Below, one piece after another: positions 16,817 to 25,591 of a DNA stretch of 57,216 nt (the stretch's first letter is position 1; each line of letters begins with the position of its first letter). A model generated the notes under the pieces. It was not told where the DNA came from and ran no database searches. It saw nothing but the letters and a program-made list of their open reading frames with translations. The stretch lies in the IMG/VR virus record IMGVR_UViG_3300035182_001074, positions 1 to 57,216 of that record. One strand, written 5' to 3'. The position numbers and the translations under genes were made by a program. The stretch is from a virus.

Positions 16817-18769
16817 ATGTCCACTCTTCGCGCCTACAACTTCACCCCTCTCGCCCTGGGGCTCTCACCTGCTGACATGCAAAATACAGTGGACGGCCTG
16901 CTCACTGCGGCAGGTTGGCAACGGATCCATAAGACCATCGTTCCGGTGGGATATGTGAACAACACCCTAGCGAATGCTCCGGCCTCGCAAATCTTTGATG
17001 GCTACGACATTGACACATCAGGCACTGCGCCCACTCTCGCCTATAACGGCTATGTGGGGGTGCAACTCTCGAGTGCAGCAGCCATTACTCATTGCACCAT
17101 TTTCCGAGCTGGCAACTCCCAGGCCAAACTCACAGGCTTTGTCATCGAGAGCAGCAATGATGGTGCAGCCTGGACGGTCTGTGGCACCTACACCCCGTCG
17201 TGGTGGACGTGGAACGCCACCGAGGGCCGAGATTTTGCCGTTGTGGGAGCTGCTGCGGCCACTTACTGGAGGGTCCGAGCTACCTCTACCATCGGGCCTA
17301 CGGGGGTTGGAAACCAGAATTGGGACGTGGGAGAGATCCGGTTCTCCACTGCGACTGGCGACTTTGTGTGTGGCCAGCAGCGGAGCTACTTCATTCCTCC
17401 CAGCACCGAGCTGGTTGGCAACAGCGCAGGCCGGGGAGTGCTGGCGATTGTTTACACAGGCACCTCTATCCAGTTCATCCCTGAGCTGGAAACCCTGGCT
17501 ACGCTCCCACCCATCATCTTCCTCGCCAACGTCTCAGCTGGCGCAGGAGCGGTGACGTGCTCGGTGACTGTGGATGGCGCCACCATCAGCATCACAGGCG
17601 CAGCGGGGAACTCTAGCCAAACCAATCTCCGGCTGCTGTTCGAAGCCATCCGGGCCAGTGCCAACGCCACCTTTACAGCCTACACCTGGACTTGGCAACG
17701 ACCTGCTGCCCAAAACGCAGACGACACGCAATACCTCATTTTCGGCGTGAAGACTGTGGCTGATACGTGGCCAGGTGTGAGCGGCACCAACATAACCGCC
17801 TTCGTATCTGGTGGCGCACCACCCATGATTCGGATTGGGACAGCCTATCAGCCCTACCCTGTGACCATCACGCCAGACCTTATCAACGGGTGTGTGCTGT
17901 TCTACCAGATTTCCAACCGAGCTGTATCTTTTGCCATTCGCACCAACACAGCCTACACAGGTCCCATTCATGCTGCCTGGGCTGATCACGCGAAGGCGCT
18001 GGCCTGCATGCCAACCTCCTTGGATCCACGCCTAATTACGCCCATTGAGCTGGTGGTGGGCACAGATGATGTGGCTGGTAATTCTGGTGCATTTGCTTAT
18101 CCGTCGCATTGCTGGGGATTGTCCAATGCACAATCTTTTGTGCCTGGGTTCTGGGGACAATTGAGCTATGGAGGCCACCCGATGCTGGGTCTGCCCCTCC
18201 GGGGATATTTCACAGACGGGACACCACTCGGCCACTTCGCTAGCACCTGGGCGATCCAACTTAATCCCTATGGATCTGCCCTGTTTACTGGTGCGGATTC
18301 CATGGGCAACGACTTCCAGATCCATGCTGAGAAGATGATCGGGACCTACCGAAATAACACAGGTTTTTCGACAGGCGGTGCTGGCGAGGTAGTCGTCCCT
18401 GCCCTCGATATTCCCGACTGGTATAAGTTCGTCGGTTCGGCCACCAATGAGTCGCTATCGCTCGTATCCGACATCGTGCCCATCACCACACTGAATCAGG
18501 CTATGGATAACACTACCGCCTATACCTCTCTGACACTGCTGGATGCGACGACCGCTGCCGCCCAGGGCGTGGTCATCATCGAGGATGAGGCCATCCCCTA
18601 CGGTGCAAAGTCTGGCAACACGCTCACGTCCACAACTCGCACAGGGTCTGTGAACCAGTTCGGAACACCCTTGCAAGCCCATGCAGTGGGGGATCCGGTC
18701 TACCAGGGGCTGTTCTTCACGATCATCAACGGAGGTGCGCTTTACGCAGGCACCACCAAACCAGTCTAG
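16817..18769 (+). CDS. Large tail appendage protein with a discoidin-like domain
   Basis: A 650-residue protein of unknown family. It starts MSTLRAYNFTPLALGLSPAD. Residues ~60-190 look like a carbohydrate-binding discoidin fold (IFDGYDIDT, LTGFVIESSNDGAAWTVCGT, YWRVRAT, WDVGEIRF). The middle is beta-rich with a WPGVSGTNITAF segment, and the end carries TTAAAQGVVIIEDEAIPYG, a motif common in virion proteins. It lies between two fibre or baseplate genes, so it is likely virion-attached and may bind host surface sugars. RBS GGAG precedes ATG 16817. Confidence 0.6.
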   Translation: MSTLRAYNFTPLALGLSPADMQNTVDGLLTAAGWQRIHKTIVPVGYVNNTLANAPASQIFDGYDIDTSGTAPTLAYNGYVGVQLSSAAAITHCTIFRAGNSQAKLTGFVIESSNDGAAWTVCGTYTPSWWTWNATEGRDFAVVGAAAATYWRVRATSTIGPTGVGNQNWDVGEIRFSTATGDFVCGQQRSYFIPPSTELVGNSAGRGVLAIVYTGTSIQFIPELETLATLPPIIFLANVSAGAGAVTCSVTVDGATISITGAAGNSSQTNLRLLFEAIRASANATFTAYTWTWQRPAAQNADDTQYLIFGVKTVADTWPGVSGTNITAFVSGGAPPMIRIGTAYQPYPVTITPDLINGCVLFYQISNRAVSFAIRTNTAYTGPIHAAWADHAKALACMPTSLDPRLITPIELVVGTDDVAGNSGAFAYPSHCWGLSNAQSFVPGFWGQLSYGGHPMLGLPLRGYFTDGTPLGHFASTWAIQLNPYGSALFTGADSMGNDFQIHAEKMIGTYRNNTGFSTGGAGEVVVPALDIPDWYKFVGSATNESLSLVSDIVPITTLNQAMDNTTAYTSLTLLDATTAAAQGVVIIEDEAIPYGAKSGNTLTSTTRTGSVNQFGTPLQAHAVGDPVYQGLFFTIINGGALYAGTTKPV

Positions 18770-18778
18770 GGGTGTGCC

Positions 18779-19105
18779 ATGGCCTACACCGGTCCCACCT
18801 TCCTCAGTCGCCAGGGGCCCACAGATCTCATCAACGCTGTATCGGCTGCGCCAATCGTCATCCCTGGCAGGGTCATCGGCCTGTGGGCCTGCCTGCCTCC
18901 TGGTTGCGCCCCTGTCATACCAGGACAGACCGCTTGTCCTCGGCCTATCCTGGTAGCTATGCAGGCCCACAATCAGGTCCACACCCTCTACGGTGAGCGC
19001 ATCCCGTCTCCACCAATGGGCCAACAGGTGGTGCTGATGCTGCCTGCCGTTTATAGCCGAGGAGGCATACCACTCAAGGGCCAGCAATTCCCGATATCGA
19101 GGTAG
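18779..19105 (+). CDS. Hypothetical protein in the tail cluster
   Basis: A 108-residue protein, MAYTGPTFLSRQGPTDLINA at its start, rich in Pro, Gly and Val, with the pattern PTDLINAV-AAPIVIPGRVIG and two Cys in WACLPPGCAP. It has no membrane helix. It lies 9 bp after the appendage gene and 3 bp before the hub gene and is likely translated with them. I do not recognise it; a virion role is inferred from position only. Confidence 0.5.
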   Translation: MAYTGPTFLSRQGPTDLINAVSAAPIVIPGRVIGLWACLPPGCAPVIPGQTACPRPILVAMQAHNQVHTLYGERIPSPPMGQQVVLMLPAVYSRGGIPLKGQQFPISR

Positions 19106-19108
19106 TGC

Positions 19109-19978
19109 ATGGCAATCCAGACATCATTCTCTAAGAAGACCATCACAGTGGTGTTTACGCTATCCACTGGAACCTTCGATACAGTGAATAACCAGACCAC
19201 AGTCACTGGGCTGCGGATGGCAGTTGAGATTGATAAAGGAGGCCATCCCAGCAAGAATACCGCTCATCTCAAAATATATGGCATGCTGGATAGAGATATG
19301 AACGCACTCTCATCTCTTGCCTTCCGTCCGCTGTCGGTGAAGAAGAATCTTGTTCAGGTGCTGGCTGGTGATCTCAACAGCTCGTCTGTCGTATTCCAAG
19401 GCGAGATAAGCGAAGCATTCGCCAGCTTCCAGTCGCCTCCTGACCTATTCTTTGATGTGAAGGCTGTGGCAGGATACTATCCTGCTATTGTGCCAGTGCC
19501 TCCTAAGAGCTATCGTGGTGCTACTTCAGTAGATACTATCATGGCTACTCTCGCATCCCAGATGGGCTACTCATTTCAGAATAATGGGGTGAATGTTACC
19601 CTGGACAGTCCTTATTTGTATGGGACTGCTTGGCAACAAGCTGCCTCTGTTGCTGATGCAGCTAACATTGAATTTGGCATAGACGATGATCAATTATTCA
19701 TCGCCCCAAGAAATAAGCCTCGCGCTGGCCGCGCAGTGCTCATCAATGCAGATTCAGGTATGAAGGATTACCCAATTTTCGACAAGAATGGTTTGAAAGT
19801 CATCACACTCTTCAATCCTTCAGTGCAGCTTGGTGGGCTTATCCAGGTTCGGTCAGCAGTGAAGCCAGCAAACGGAGTGTGGAGAGTCCACAGCCTGAAG
19901 CACAGCCTTGAAGCAGAGTATCCGAACGGAAAGTGGCTTTCAACGATCAGTGCTTCGTATGTAGGAGGCGGCCAATGA
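19109..19978 (+). CDS. Baseplate hub protein
   Basis: A 289-residue protein followed directly by the spike gene, the usual position of the hub. The N-terminal half has tail-type beta-barrel features: VTGLRMAVEIDKGGHPSKNT, AHLKIYGMLDRDMNALSSL, KNLVQVLAGD and VVFQGEISEAFASFQ. The C-terminal half has a small insertion-like domain (WQQAASVADAANIEFGIDDD-LFIAP) and ends with hub-like strands (NGVWRVHSLKHSLEAEYPNG). It should form the trimeric ring that holds the spike. The stop overlaps the next ATG. Confidence 0.75.
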   Translation: MAIQTSFSKKTITVVFTLSTGTFDTVNNQTTVTGLRMAVEIDKGGHPSKNTAHLKIYGMLDRDMNALSSLAFRPLSVKKNLVQVLAGDLNSSSVVFQGEISEAFASFQSPPDLFFDVKAVAGYYPAIVPVPPKSYRGATSVDTIMATLASQMGYSFQNNGVNVTLDSPYLYGTAWQQAASVADAANIEFGIDDDQLFIAPRNKPRAGRAVLINADSGMKDYPIFDKNGLKVITLFNPSVQLGGLIQVRSAVKPANGVWRVHSLKHSLEAEYPNGKWLSTISASYVGGGQ

Positions 19979-20628
19979 GTTCTACAGCAGATGGCTATCT
20001 CCCCCAGCGACAGTTAAACTCTGGCAATACACTTTTCAATGAAGTGAGCTTCGTTATCAAACAAGCACTTGGTCGCACGAATGTGGCGATGCCCGTCAGG
20101 GTCGTTGCGGTGTATGGTGGCGGAACTAACGCAGTTGGGACAGTGGATGTGCTGCCTCTCGTCAATCAGCTCGATGGGTCTGGTTCCTCAATGCAGCATT
20201 CCGTTATCTACGGCATTCCATATCTGCGTCTCCAGGGCGGAGTCAATGCTGTCATCTGTGATCCGAAGAAAGGAGATATTGGTTTTTGCATCATCTGTGA
20301 CCGAGATACCAGCGCAGTAAGAGCTTCTGGATCGCAAGCCAATCCTGGCAGCCACAGGCGCTTTGACCCGGCTGATGCGGTCTATGTCGGCGGATGGAAC
20401 AATTCTAAAACAGCCCCGACTCGATACCTTATCATTGATGACTCTGGGATTAAGATTGTCGCCCCAGAGGTGGTCGAGGTCTCTGCTCCGCTGAAGATCA
20501 TAGGGAATGTTGAGATTGATGGGAATCTGACGGTCACTGGTGCTGTTACCGGACAGGGAACTGATCTCCACACTCACACCCACAGTGGTGTCACTGCTGG
20601 CACTGGAACATCAGGAGCTCCGATATGA
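19975..20628 (+). CDS. Baseplate spike (membrane-puncturing), Gp138/gpV-like
   Basis: A 217-residue protein with an N-terminal OB-type domain of the Gp138 kind (MPVRVVAVYGGGTNAVGTVDVLPLV, with YLRLQGG and GDIGFCIICDRD). A C-terminal beta-helix (PEVVEVSAPLKIIGNVEIDGNLTV) ends in a HTHTHSGV apex followed by GTGTSGAP. The alternating His are typical of a metal-binding spike tip. The trimer punctures the outer membrane at sheath contraction. ATGA overlap with the hub gene fixes the start; the stop overlaps the next ATG. Confidence 0.85.
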   Translation: MSSTADGYLPQRQLNSGNTLFNEVSFVIKQALGRTNVAMPVRVVAVYGGGTNAVGTVDVLPLVNQLDGSGSSMQHSVIYGIPYLRLQGGVNAVICDPKKGDIGFCIICDRDTSAVRASGSQANPGSHRRFDPADAVYVGGWNNSKTAPTRYLIIDDSGIKIVAPEVVEVSAPLKIIGNVEIDGNLTVTGAVTGQGTDLHTHTHSGVTAGTGTSGAPI

Positions 20629-20990
20629 AAAGTCTTGCCTTGAGCACAGAACAGAATAACTGGGACCTGATGCTGGATGCCGAAGGAAACATTGCGACGG
20701 TGTCGGGTTCGTTAAGCGTAGCTCAGGATGTAGCCTGTGCCATCAAGGTCTTCCTCGGGGAGGTATACTTTGATACAACCATCGGAGTCCCATACTTCGA
20801 GGCTGTCCTGGGCCAGAGTCCATCTGTCCAGCTTCTACAATCCCTGATCCTCGCTCAGGTGCTGAGCGTTGCAGGAGTCGTCTCAACACCAGCTCCGAAA
20901 GTTACGGTGACGAGCTACTCCGATCGAAAGATTGCTGGTCGGGTTAGCTTCACAGACACCACAGGCAAACTTCATAACATATCCTTCTGA
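20625..20990 (+). CDS. Baseplate wedge protein, gp25-like
   Basis: A 121-residue protein between the spike and J-like genes, the classical place of the gp25/gpW-type wedge protein with lysozyme-like fold but structural role. It has WDLMLDAEGNIATVSGSLSV, then DVACAIKVFLGEVYFDTTIGVPYFE, which is the conserved core of this family. The start is fixed by an ATGA overlap with the spike gene. Confidence 0.82.
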   Translation: MKSLALSTEQNNWDLMLDAEGNIATVSGSLSVAQDVACAIKVFLGEVYFDTTIGVPYFEAVLGQSPSVQLLQSLILAQVLSVAGVVSTPAPKVTVTSYSDRKIAGRVSFTDTTGKLHNISF

Positions 20991-21001
20991 CAGGAGCGAC
21001 C

Positions 21002-22228
21002 ATGTCAACTGTCCCACAGCCAGTTTTCGGAGTTAATGGCTACTCCATTCCAGATGCCGGGTCGATCCTTGCTGCAGTTCAGAATGATCTCAATACTGCT
21101 TTTGGTGGCGGTGTCAATCCTAGCCTGTCAACTCCACAGGGTCAGTGGTGCTCGAGCCAGGCCGCAATCATCAACAACAAAAACATTCAGTTCCTCTATT
21201 ACGTCTCTCAGGTAGATCCTCTCTACGCTCAGGGCCGCATGCAGGACGCCATCGGCTACATCTACTTCATGACACGTAATCCTGCCATGAGTACGAGTGT
21301 CGTCTGCACTTGCACAGGATTGGCAGGAACAGTCATCCCAGCTGGGGCACAGGCAAAGGACACCAATGGAAACATCTACTATGCCCAGACTGGTGGGACC
21401 ATCCCTGCCAGCGGTAGCATCTCGCTCACATTTTTGAATACAGTCACAGGACCAATCCCGTGTGGCGCTGGGACTCTGAACCAGATCTATGTCGCAATCC
21501 CTGGCTGGGACACGATCACGAATCCTGCTGTTGGCTCCATTGGCACGAATGTGGAGACATCGCAGCAGTTTGAATTCCGTCGTCAGAACAGTGTGGCGAT
21601 GAATTCAAAAGGCAGCATGTCATCAATCTACGCAGCGGTGTTCGCCAGTGGCGCAAGCTTGCCTGTCCCTTCCGTTCCAACGGATGTCTATGTGACGGAA
21701 AACACGACCAGTTCTCCGCTCACGATTGGCGGTGTCACTCTGGTGCCGCATTCTGTCTATGTCGCTGTGGTCGGTGGAGACGATAACTCCATCGCACAGG
21801 CCATCTGGTCCAAGAAAGATCTCGGCTGCGATTACAACGGCAACACGACTGTCGTTGTGCAGGACACGAGCGGATACAATCCGCCTTACCCAACCTACAA
21901 CGTCACCTTCGAGCGACCTGCCGCAGTGCCCATCTACTTTGCAGTGTCCATCGTTAACGATCCGAGTCTCCCGGCTGGTGTTACTTCTTTAATCCAGGCA
22001 GCCATTATCAGTGCCTTCTCTGGCGGTGATGGCGGAACTGCTCAGCGTATCGGTGGTCACGTCTATGCCAGCAGATACTATGCACCAGTTCTTGGAATTG
22101 ATCCACACATCCATGTTCTCAGCCTGTATGTCGGAACTGCTCCTTCTCCTGTCGGCGTCAGTGCTGTCATTAACATCAATCAGTATCCGACAGTGGCTGC
22201 TGCGAATATCTCTGTGAGCCTTGTATGA
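21002..22228 (+). CDS. Baseplate J-like protein
   Basis: A 408-residue protein of the baseplate J family. It includes an N-terminal helical region with STPQGQWCSSQAAIINNKN, the VIPAGAQAKDTNGNIYYAQT loop, GPIPCGAGTLN and the ETSQQFEFRRQNSVA helix. A C-terminal beta domain follows with VYVAVVGGDDNSIAQAIW. It forms the outer baseplate rim with gp25-like and DUF2612 proteins. AGGAG precedes ATG 21002, and the stop overlaps the next ATG. Confidence 0.88.
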   Translation: MSTVPQPVFGVNGYSIPDAGSILAAVQNDLNTAFGGGVNPSLSTPQGQWCSSQAAIINNKNIQFLYYVSQVDPLYAQGRMQDAIGYIYFMTRNPAMSTSVVCTCTGLAGTVIPAGAQAKDTNGNIYYAQTGGTIPASGSISLTFLNTVTGPIPCGAGTLNQIYVAIPGWDTITNPAVGSIGTNVETSQQFEFRRQNSVAMNSKGSMSSIYAAVFASGASLPVPSVPTDVYVTENTTSSPLTIGGVTLVPHSVYVAVVGGDDNSIAQAIWSKKDLGCDYNGNTTVVVQDTSGYNPPYPTYNVTFERPAAVPIYFAVSIVNDPSLPAGVTSLIQAAIISAFSGGDGGTAQRIGGHVYASRYYAPVLGIDPHIHVLSLYVGTAPSPVGVSAVININQYPTVAAANISVSLV

Positions 22229-22797
22229 ACCAAGCTGATCTTGAATCCACCATCATCTCTCAGTATGCCAACAGCCCCAGGCTGATGGCCATCATACAGA
22301 ACATGAATGCGGACATTGACCCGTCTGTAAACTTCGATGACTTCTACGCGAATATCTGGAATATCAATACTGCGGTAGGGTATGGTCTGGATATCTGGGG
22401 ACGAATCATCGGTGTCACAAGAAATCTCTCTATCAATGGTGCTCTCACCACACTATCAGATGCCGACTTCCGCACACTGCTCTTTGTAAAGGCTCTCGCG
22501 AATATCACAGATTGTAGCGCCCATAGCCTCAACCAGCTTCTGTCGAAGCTGTTCGCAGCCCAGGGAAAATGTTACGCAACAGACGTCGGCCATATGCAGA
22601 TGCTGTTCATGTTCGAGTTCAATCTGACAGCAATTGATCTCGCCATCCTTACTCAAGCTGCAGTCCTCCCGCATCCCGCTGGCGTTGGCGCTGGTGTGAT
22701 GAGCTTTGACGCCTCCACAATCTTCGGTTTCTCTGGCAGTGGTCTCCAGCCATTCAACCAGGGAACCTTCTTCAGCGGAGTCACACATGTCGCTTAG
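22225..22797 (+). CDS. Baseplate protein, DUF2612 (gpI-like)
   Basis: A 190-residue protein. The N-terminal helix pair ISQYANSPRLMAIIQNMN, then WNINTAVGYGLDIWGRIIGV and DADFRTLLFVKALANI are the DUF2612 core. The rest (LSKLFAAQGKCYATDVGHMQ, PHPAGVGAG, FGFSGSG-QPFNQGTF) is also typical. It links J-like wedge proteins to tail fibres. It overlaps the J-like gene by ATGA and the fibre gene by 11 bp. Confidence 0.85.
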   Translation: MNQADLESTIISQYANSPRLMAIIQNMNADIDPSVNFDDFYANIWNINTAVGYGLDIWGRIIGVTRNLSINGALTTLSDADFRTLLFVKALANITDCSAHSLNQLLSKLFAAQGKCYATDVGHMQMLFMFEFNLTAIDLAILTQAAVLPHPAGVGAGVMSFDASTIFGFSGSGLQPFNQGTFFSGVTHVA

Positions 22798-23944
22798 TCA
22801 ACCAGATCTTCTTCTTCACTCGGTCGGGCAAACTACGCCGGACTACGTCAATGCCATCCCGGATGCTCCGAGCACTGCCTATAATTTCAGCTGGGAGACT
22901 GGGTTCCAGGTCGCCAACATGACACCCATCTCGTCTGGTGGCGTGCCACCAGATATGAAGGACATGAATGGCGTGCTTGCTGCACTAAGCAAATATGCTC
23001 AGTGGCAGATTGTCGGAAGTCCGTTCGCTTTCAGTTCCACCTTTTCCGCTGCCGTTGGCGGATACCCACAAGGAGCAGTCGTCCGAGATCCTGGGTTCAA
23101 CATGCATTCGTTCGTCAGCATGGCTTTTGGAACGAGCACTGATCCTGGCGTAGAAACGAATGTTACTGGCGCCCAGCCGGGAGTGCCCGGCTGGGATTTC
23201 TGGACCACTCGCGGACCTGGCACCGCGTTTGGGTTTGTGATGCATTTAACAGATCACAGCTCGGTAGCGAATGCGATCATTCTCCATCATGATGTTTATA
23301 CTGCCTATGCCAATGGAGGCAGCACTGTTGGCGCGGTTGTGATCTGGAAGCAGGCTATCACAAACACAGGAGCCTGCACTATCACAGTCAATGGCACCAC
23401 AGGAAACCTTGTTCGGCGAGATGGTTCTGCGGTCGTCGGCGGCGATCTAGTCGCTGGGACAGTCTATGTGGCAGAGCTTGACAGCCTCAGCCTTGATTGG
23501 CATCTCCTCTCCTTCTTGCCATCCTATTTACCAGCTGCTGCACCTAAGACCTACGGCACAGACACAGCTGCTGGTCCGATAGCGATCACTTCTGCGACAG
23601 GGCAGATGGCAGGTCTCTATTTCTTTGTCCAGCCATCGAGTACAGGTAGGATATTCTTAAGCCTCTCCTTCCGTCTTAGGAACAATGGCGCAAGTGTTGG
23701 CAGCACAACGATGCAGCTTAACTACGGGACAGGGACTCCTCCGAGCAATGGCGCAGCTCCAACAGGAACTATCATTGGATTGCCGCTTACTGATTCGATT
23801 GCATCTGGCGACTCAGTCCATCGCTCGCTGGCTGCCACCGTCACACTAGATGTGGGGACTGAATACTGGATTGATCTCCAAATCAGCACCAGTGCGACGA
23901 ACTCCTCCCTTTACGAGACTGTGCTCTCCATTATGGAGTTCTGA
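22787..23944 (+). CDS. Tail fibre protein
   Basis: A 385-residue protein after the gpI-like gene, where the main tail fibre normally lies. The N-terminal part (FSWETGFQVANMTPISSGGV, PPDMKDMNGVLAALSKYAQW, YPQGAVVRDP) is the attachment domain common to many baseplate-bound fibres. Residues 165-270 form a beta region. The last ~130 residues (RIFLSLSFRLRNNGASVGST, LDVGTEYWIDLQI) form a probable jelly-roll receptor-binding tip. It starts inside the previous gene (11-bp overlap). No separate fibre assembly chaperone follows it. Confidence 0.78.
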   Translation: MSLSQPDLLLHSVGQTTPDYVNAIPDAPSTAYNFSWETGFQVANMTPISSGGVPPDMKDMNGVLAALSKYAQWQIVGSPFAFSSTFSAAVGGYPQGAVVRDPGFNMHSFVSMAFGTSTDPGVETNVTGAQPGVPGWDFWTTRGPGTAFGFVMHLTDHSSVANAIILHHDVYTAYANGGSTVGAVVIWKQAITNTGACTITVNGTTGNLVRRDGSAVVGGDLVAGTVYVAELDSLSLDWHLLSFLPSYLPAAAPKTYGTDTAAGPIAITSATGQMAGLYFFVQPSSTGRIFLSLSFRLRNNGASVGSTTMQLNYGTGTPPSNGAAPTGTIIGLPLTDSIASGDSVHRSLAATVTLDVGTEYWIDLQISTSATNSSLYETVLSIMEF

Positions 23945-24336
23945 TGGCTACTAAGATAAAGCCTCGTCCTTGGTGGCTGTTCTGGCTCGGCAGTGGCAGA
24001 TGGATCACAATTTCACCGAACATCTACCATCCGCGCAATATATCGCCGGGGGATTTCCCCGCACTGATTGCCCATGAGCAGACTCACCTAGTCCAGCAAG
24101 GATCTCACCGAGTCTCCTGGATTATTCGCTACTTGCTGAGTCCTTCCTTTCGTTTATCCCAGGAGGCAAAGGCAATAGCAGTCGAGCTTGCGTGCTACGA
24201 CCCGAGCTTTTCTGAAGGAGTCCTTTCCTACTACGCCAAAGACCTAGCATCTTCAGCCTACCTCTGGGCTGCGAAATCTGAGGCGTCTGCCAGAACTGCC
24301 ATCAATGAGGCTCGTGCCTCTCTTCTCGGAGCCTGA
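23944..24336 (+). CDS. Zincin-like protein with HEQTH motif
   Basis: A 130-residue protein overlapping the fibre stop (TGATG). Residues ~45-50 carry HEQTH in the context ALIAHEQTHLVQQG, the HExxH zinc-binding helix of metallopeptidases. A second helix (SQEAKAIAVELACY) could provide a third ligand (Glu). It is too short for a secreted protease with a propeptide. Similar small zincins near fibre and lysis genes are common in phages, but their role is not established. The Glu in HEQTH would be catalytic if active. It precedes the lysis genes. Confidence 0.7.
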   Translation: MATKIKPRPWWLFWLGSGRWITISPNIYHPRNISPGDFPALIAHEQTHLVQQGSHRVSWIIRYLLSPSFRLSQEAKAIAVELACYDPSFSEGVLSYYAKDLASSAYLWAAKSEASARTAINEARASLLGA

Positions 24337-24337
24337 T

Positions 24338-24754
24338 GTGAACTTCCAGTGCCCTCGCAATGTCACAGCTAAAAAAGAGCACGAGAATCAGCGCAACGGA
24401 GTAGGAAGGCGTGACAGCGACGATAAGAAGATCGAGGTCCATCCTATTGCTCTCAGCATCGTTGGCGGGCTCCTCTCAGTAGTGCTAATGGTGCTCGGCT
24501 ACTTCTTCAAGAGCTGGGGCGACAACGTCACCTATGAGATCCACCAGCTCCGTATCGTTGTTCAGGAACAGGTGAAGGAGTCTGCTGCGAACAACGAATG
24601 GAAGTCTGACATGGGGAGGTGGCGTGACAACGTTGATGAGCACTTTCACAGCATCGATGATCAGCTCTCAGCCAATAAGCGTGCCAGGCGTTATCAGCAG
24701 AAAGCAGCCAAGCTCCTCCCATCGACCACGACAGATACAAAGTCCAAACCTTGA
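24338..24754 (+). CDS. Single-helix membrane protein, holin-like
   Basis: A 138-residue protein with one clear transmembrane segment (ALSIVGGLLSVVLMVLGYFF, about residues 38-57). A coiled, charged C-terminal half follows (QLRIVVQEQVKESAANNEWK, DNVDEHFHSIDDQL) and ends in a basic tail. It lies just before the lysozyme gene, so it may be a holin or a membrane anchor. GTG 24338 has GGAG at the right distance; ATG 24305 would overlap the previous gene by 32 bp. Two further membrane proteins nearby compete for the holin role. Confidence 0.6.
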   Translation: MNFQCPRNVTAKKEHENQRNGVGRRDSDDKKIEVHPIALSIVGGLLSVVLMVLGYFFKSWGDNVTYEIHQLRIVVQEQVKESAANNEWKSDMGRWRDNVDEHFHSIDDQLSANKRARRYQQKAAKLLPSTTTDTKSKP

Positions 24755-24764
24755 AAGGTAGCTC

Positions 24765-25316
24765 ATGGGCAATTTCAAGATGGCCTTCAACTTCGCTGCT
24801 CCGCACGAATGGAACCTTCGCCAGAACTACACCAATCTTCCGAATGATCCTGGCGGACCAACAAAGTTCGGCGTCACACTGAAGACGTGGCGCGATCGTA
24901 TGGGAAGCCTTGGCGACATCAACCACGATGGCATCGTGGATGCACAGGACATCAAGCTGCTCACAGAGGATATGATCGAGCCATTCTACAAGAAAAACTA
25001 CTGGGATGATTACTGGCAGGACATAGCAGATGATCGCCTCGCAGCTAAGCTGTACGACATCGGCGTGAACCTCGGACCGCGCACTGCGGTAGAGTATCTT
25101 CAGACGGTTTTGACTGGGCTCGTCGTAGATGGGCGCATCGGTCCGAAGACCATACTCGCCGCCAATGCAGCCGACCCCGAGGAGACCATCAAGGGCCTCT
25201 GCGAAATGCAGCGTTCTCACTATGAACACTGGATCGCTGCTGATCCACGAAGAGAGAGCATGCGCAGCGGACTCATTGCTCGCGCAGAAGACAAGCCCAC
25301 AATGGAGGCAGCATGA
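24765..25316 (+). CDS. Endolysin, GH108-type N-acetylmuramidase
   Basis: A 183-residue lysozyme that cleaves cell-wall glycan at lysis. The N-terminal catalytic domain has HEWN (Glu15 likely catalytic) and NDPGGPTKFGVTLKTW, then a YW motif near residue 78. The C-terminal part (NLGPRTAVEYLQTVLTGL, VDGRIGPKTI) is the PG_binding_3-type domain usually paired with GH108. Unusually, residues 51-62 read D-N-D-G-V-A-D in the spacing of an EF-hand/dockerin calcium loop (GDINHDGIVDAQD). No signal peptide is present, so it needs a holin. Confidence 0.85.
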   Translation: MGNFKMAFNFAAPHEWNLRQNYTNLPNDPGGPTKFGVTLKTWRDRMGSLGDINHDGIVDAQDIKLLTEDMIEPFYKKNYWDDYWQDIADDRLAAKLYDIGVNLGPRTAVEYLQTVLTGLVVDGRIGPKTILAANAADPEETIKGLCEMQRSHYEHWIAADPRRESMRSGLIARAEDKPTMEAA

Positions 25317-25591
25317 CGGACGCACCGAAGAAAGAAAGTATCATCGCCCGGTTCCTCAATCCTCAGGACAAGGAGCGTGACGTCAAGCTCCTTGTGTTTG
25401 TGGTGGGAACTACTGCGACCATTTACTGGCTCACGAAGGAGCAGATTCGTGGTGCGATCACCCAACAGTGGGTTGATGCGCTCAAATGGTTCCTGGCATC
25501 CATCAGTCTAGGTGGTGCTGGCTGGGCATTCGTGGACAAGTGGAAACCCAAGCCGGATTCTGATCGTCCGCAAGACGGAGGTAGCCAATGA
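25313..25591 (+). CDS. Small membrane protein, candidate holin
   Basis: A 92-residue protein overlapping the lysozyme stop (ATGA). It has a first hydrophobic segment at residues ~25-40 (KLLVFVVGTTATIYWL), a second at ~58-73 (WFLASISLGGAGWAFV) and a charged Pro-rich tail. Size and position fit a holin with one or two membrane helices. Its stop overlaps the next ATG. Confidence 0.6.
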   Translation: MTDAPKKESIIARFLNPQDKERDVKLLVFVVGTTATIYWLTKEQIRGAITQQWVDALKWFLASISLGGAGWAFVDKWKPKPDSDRPQDGGSQ

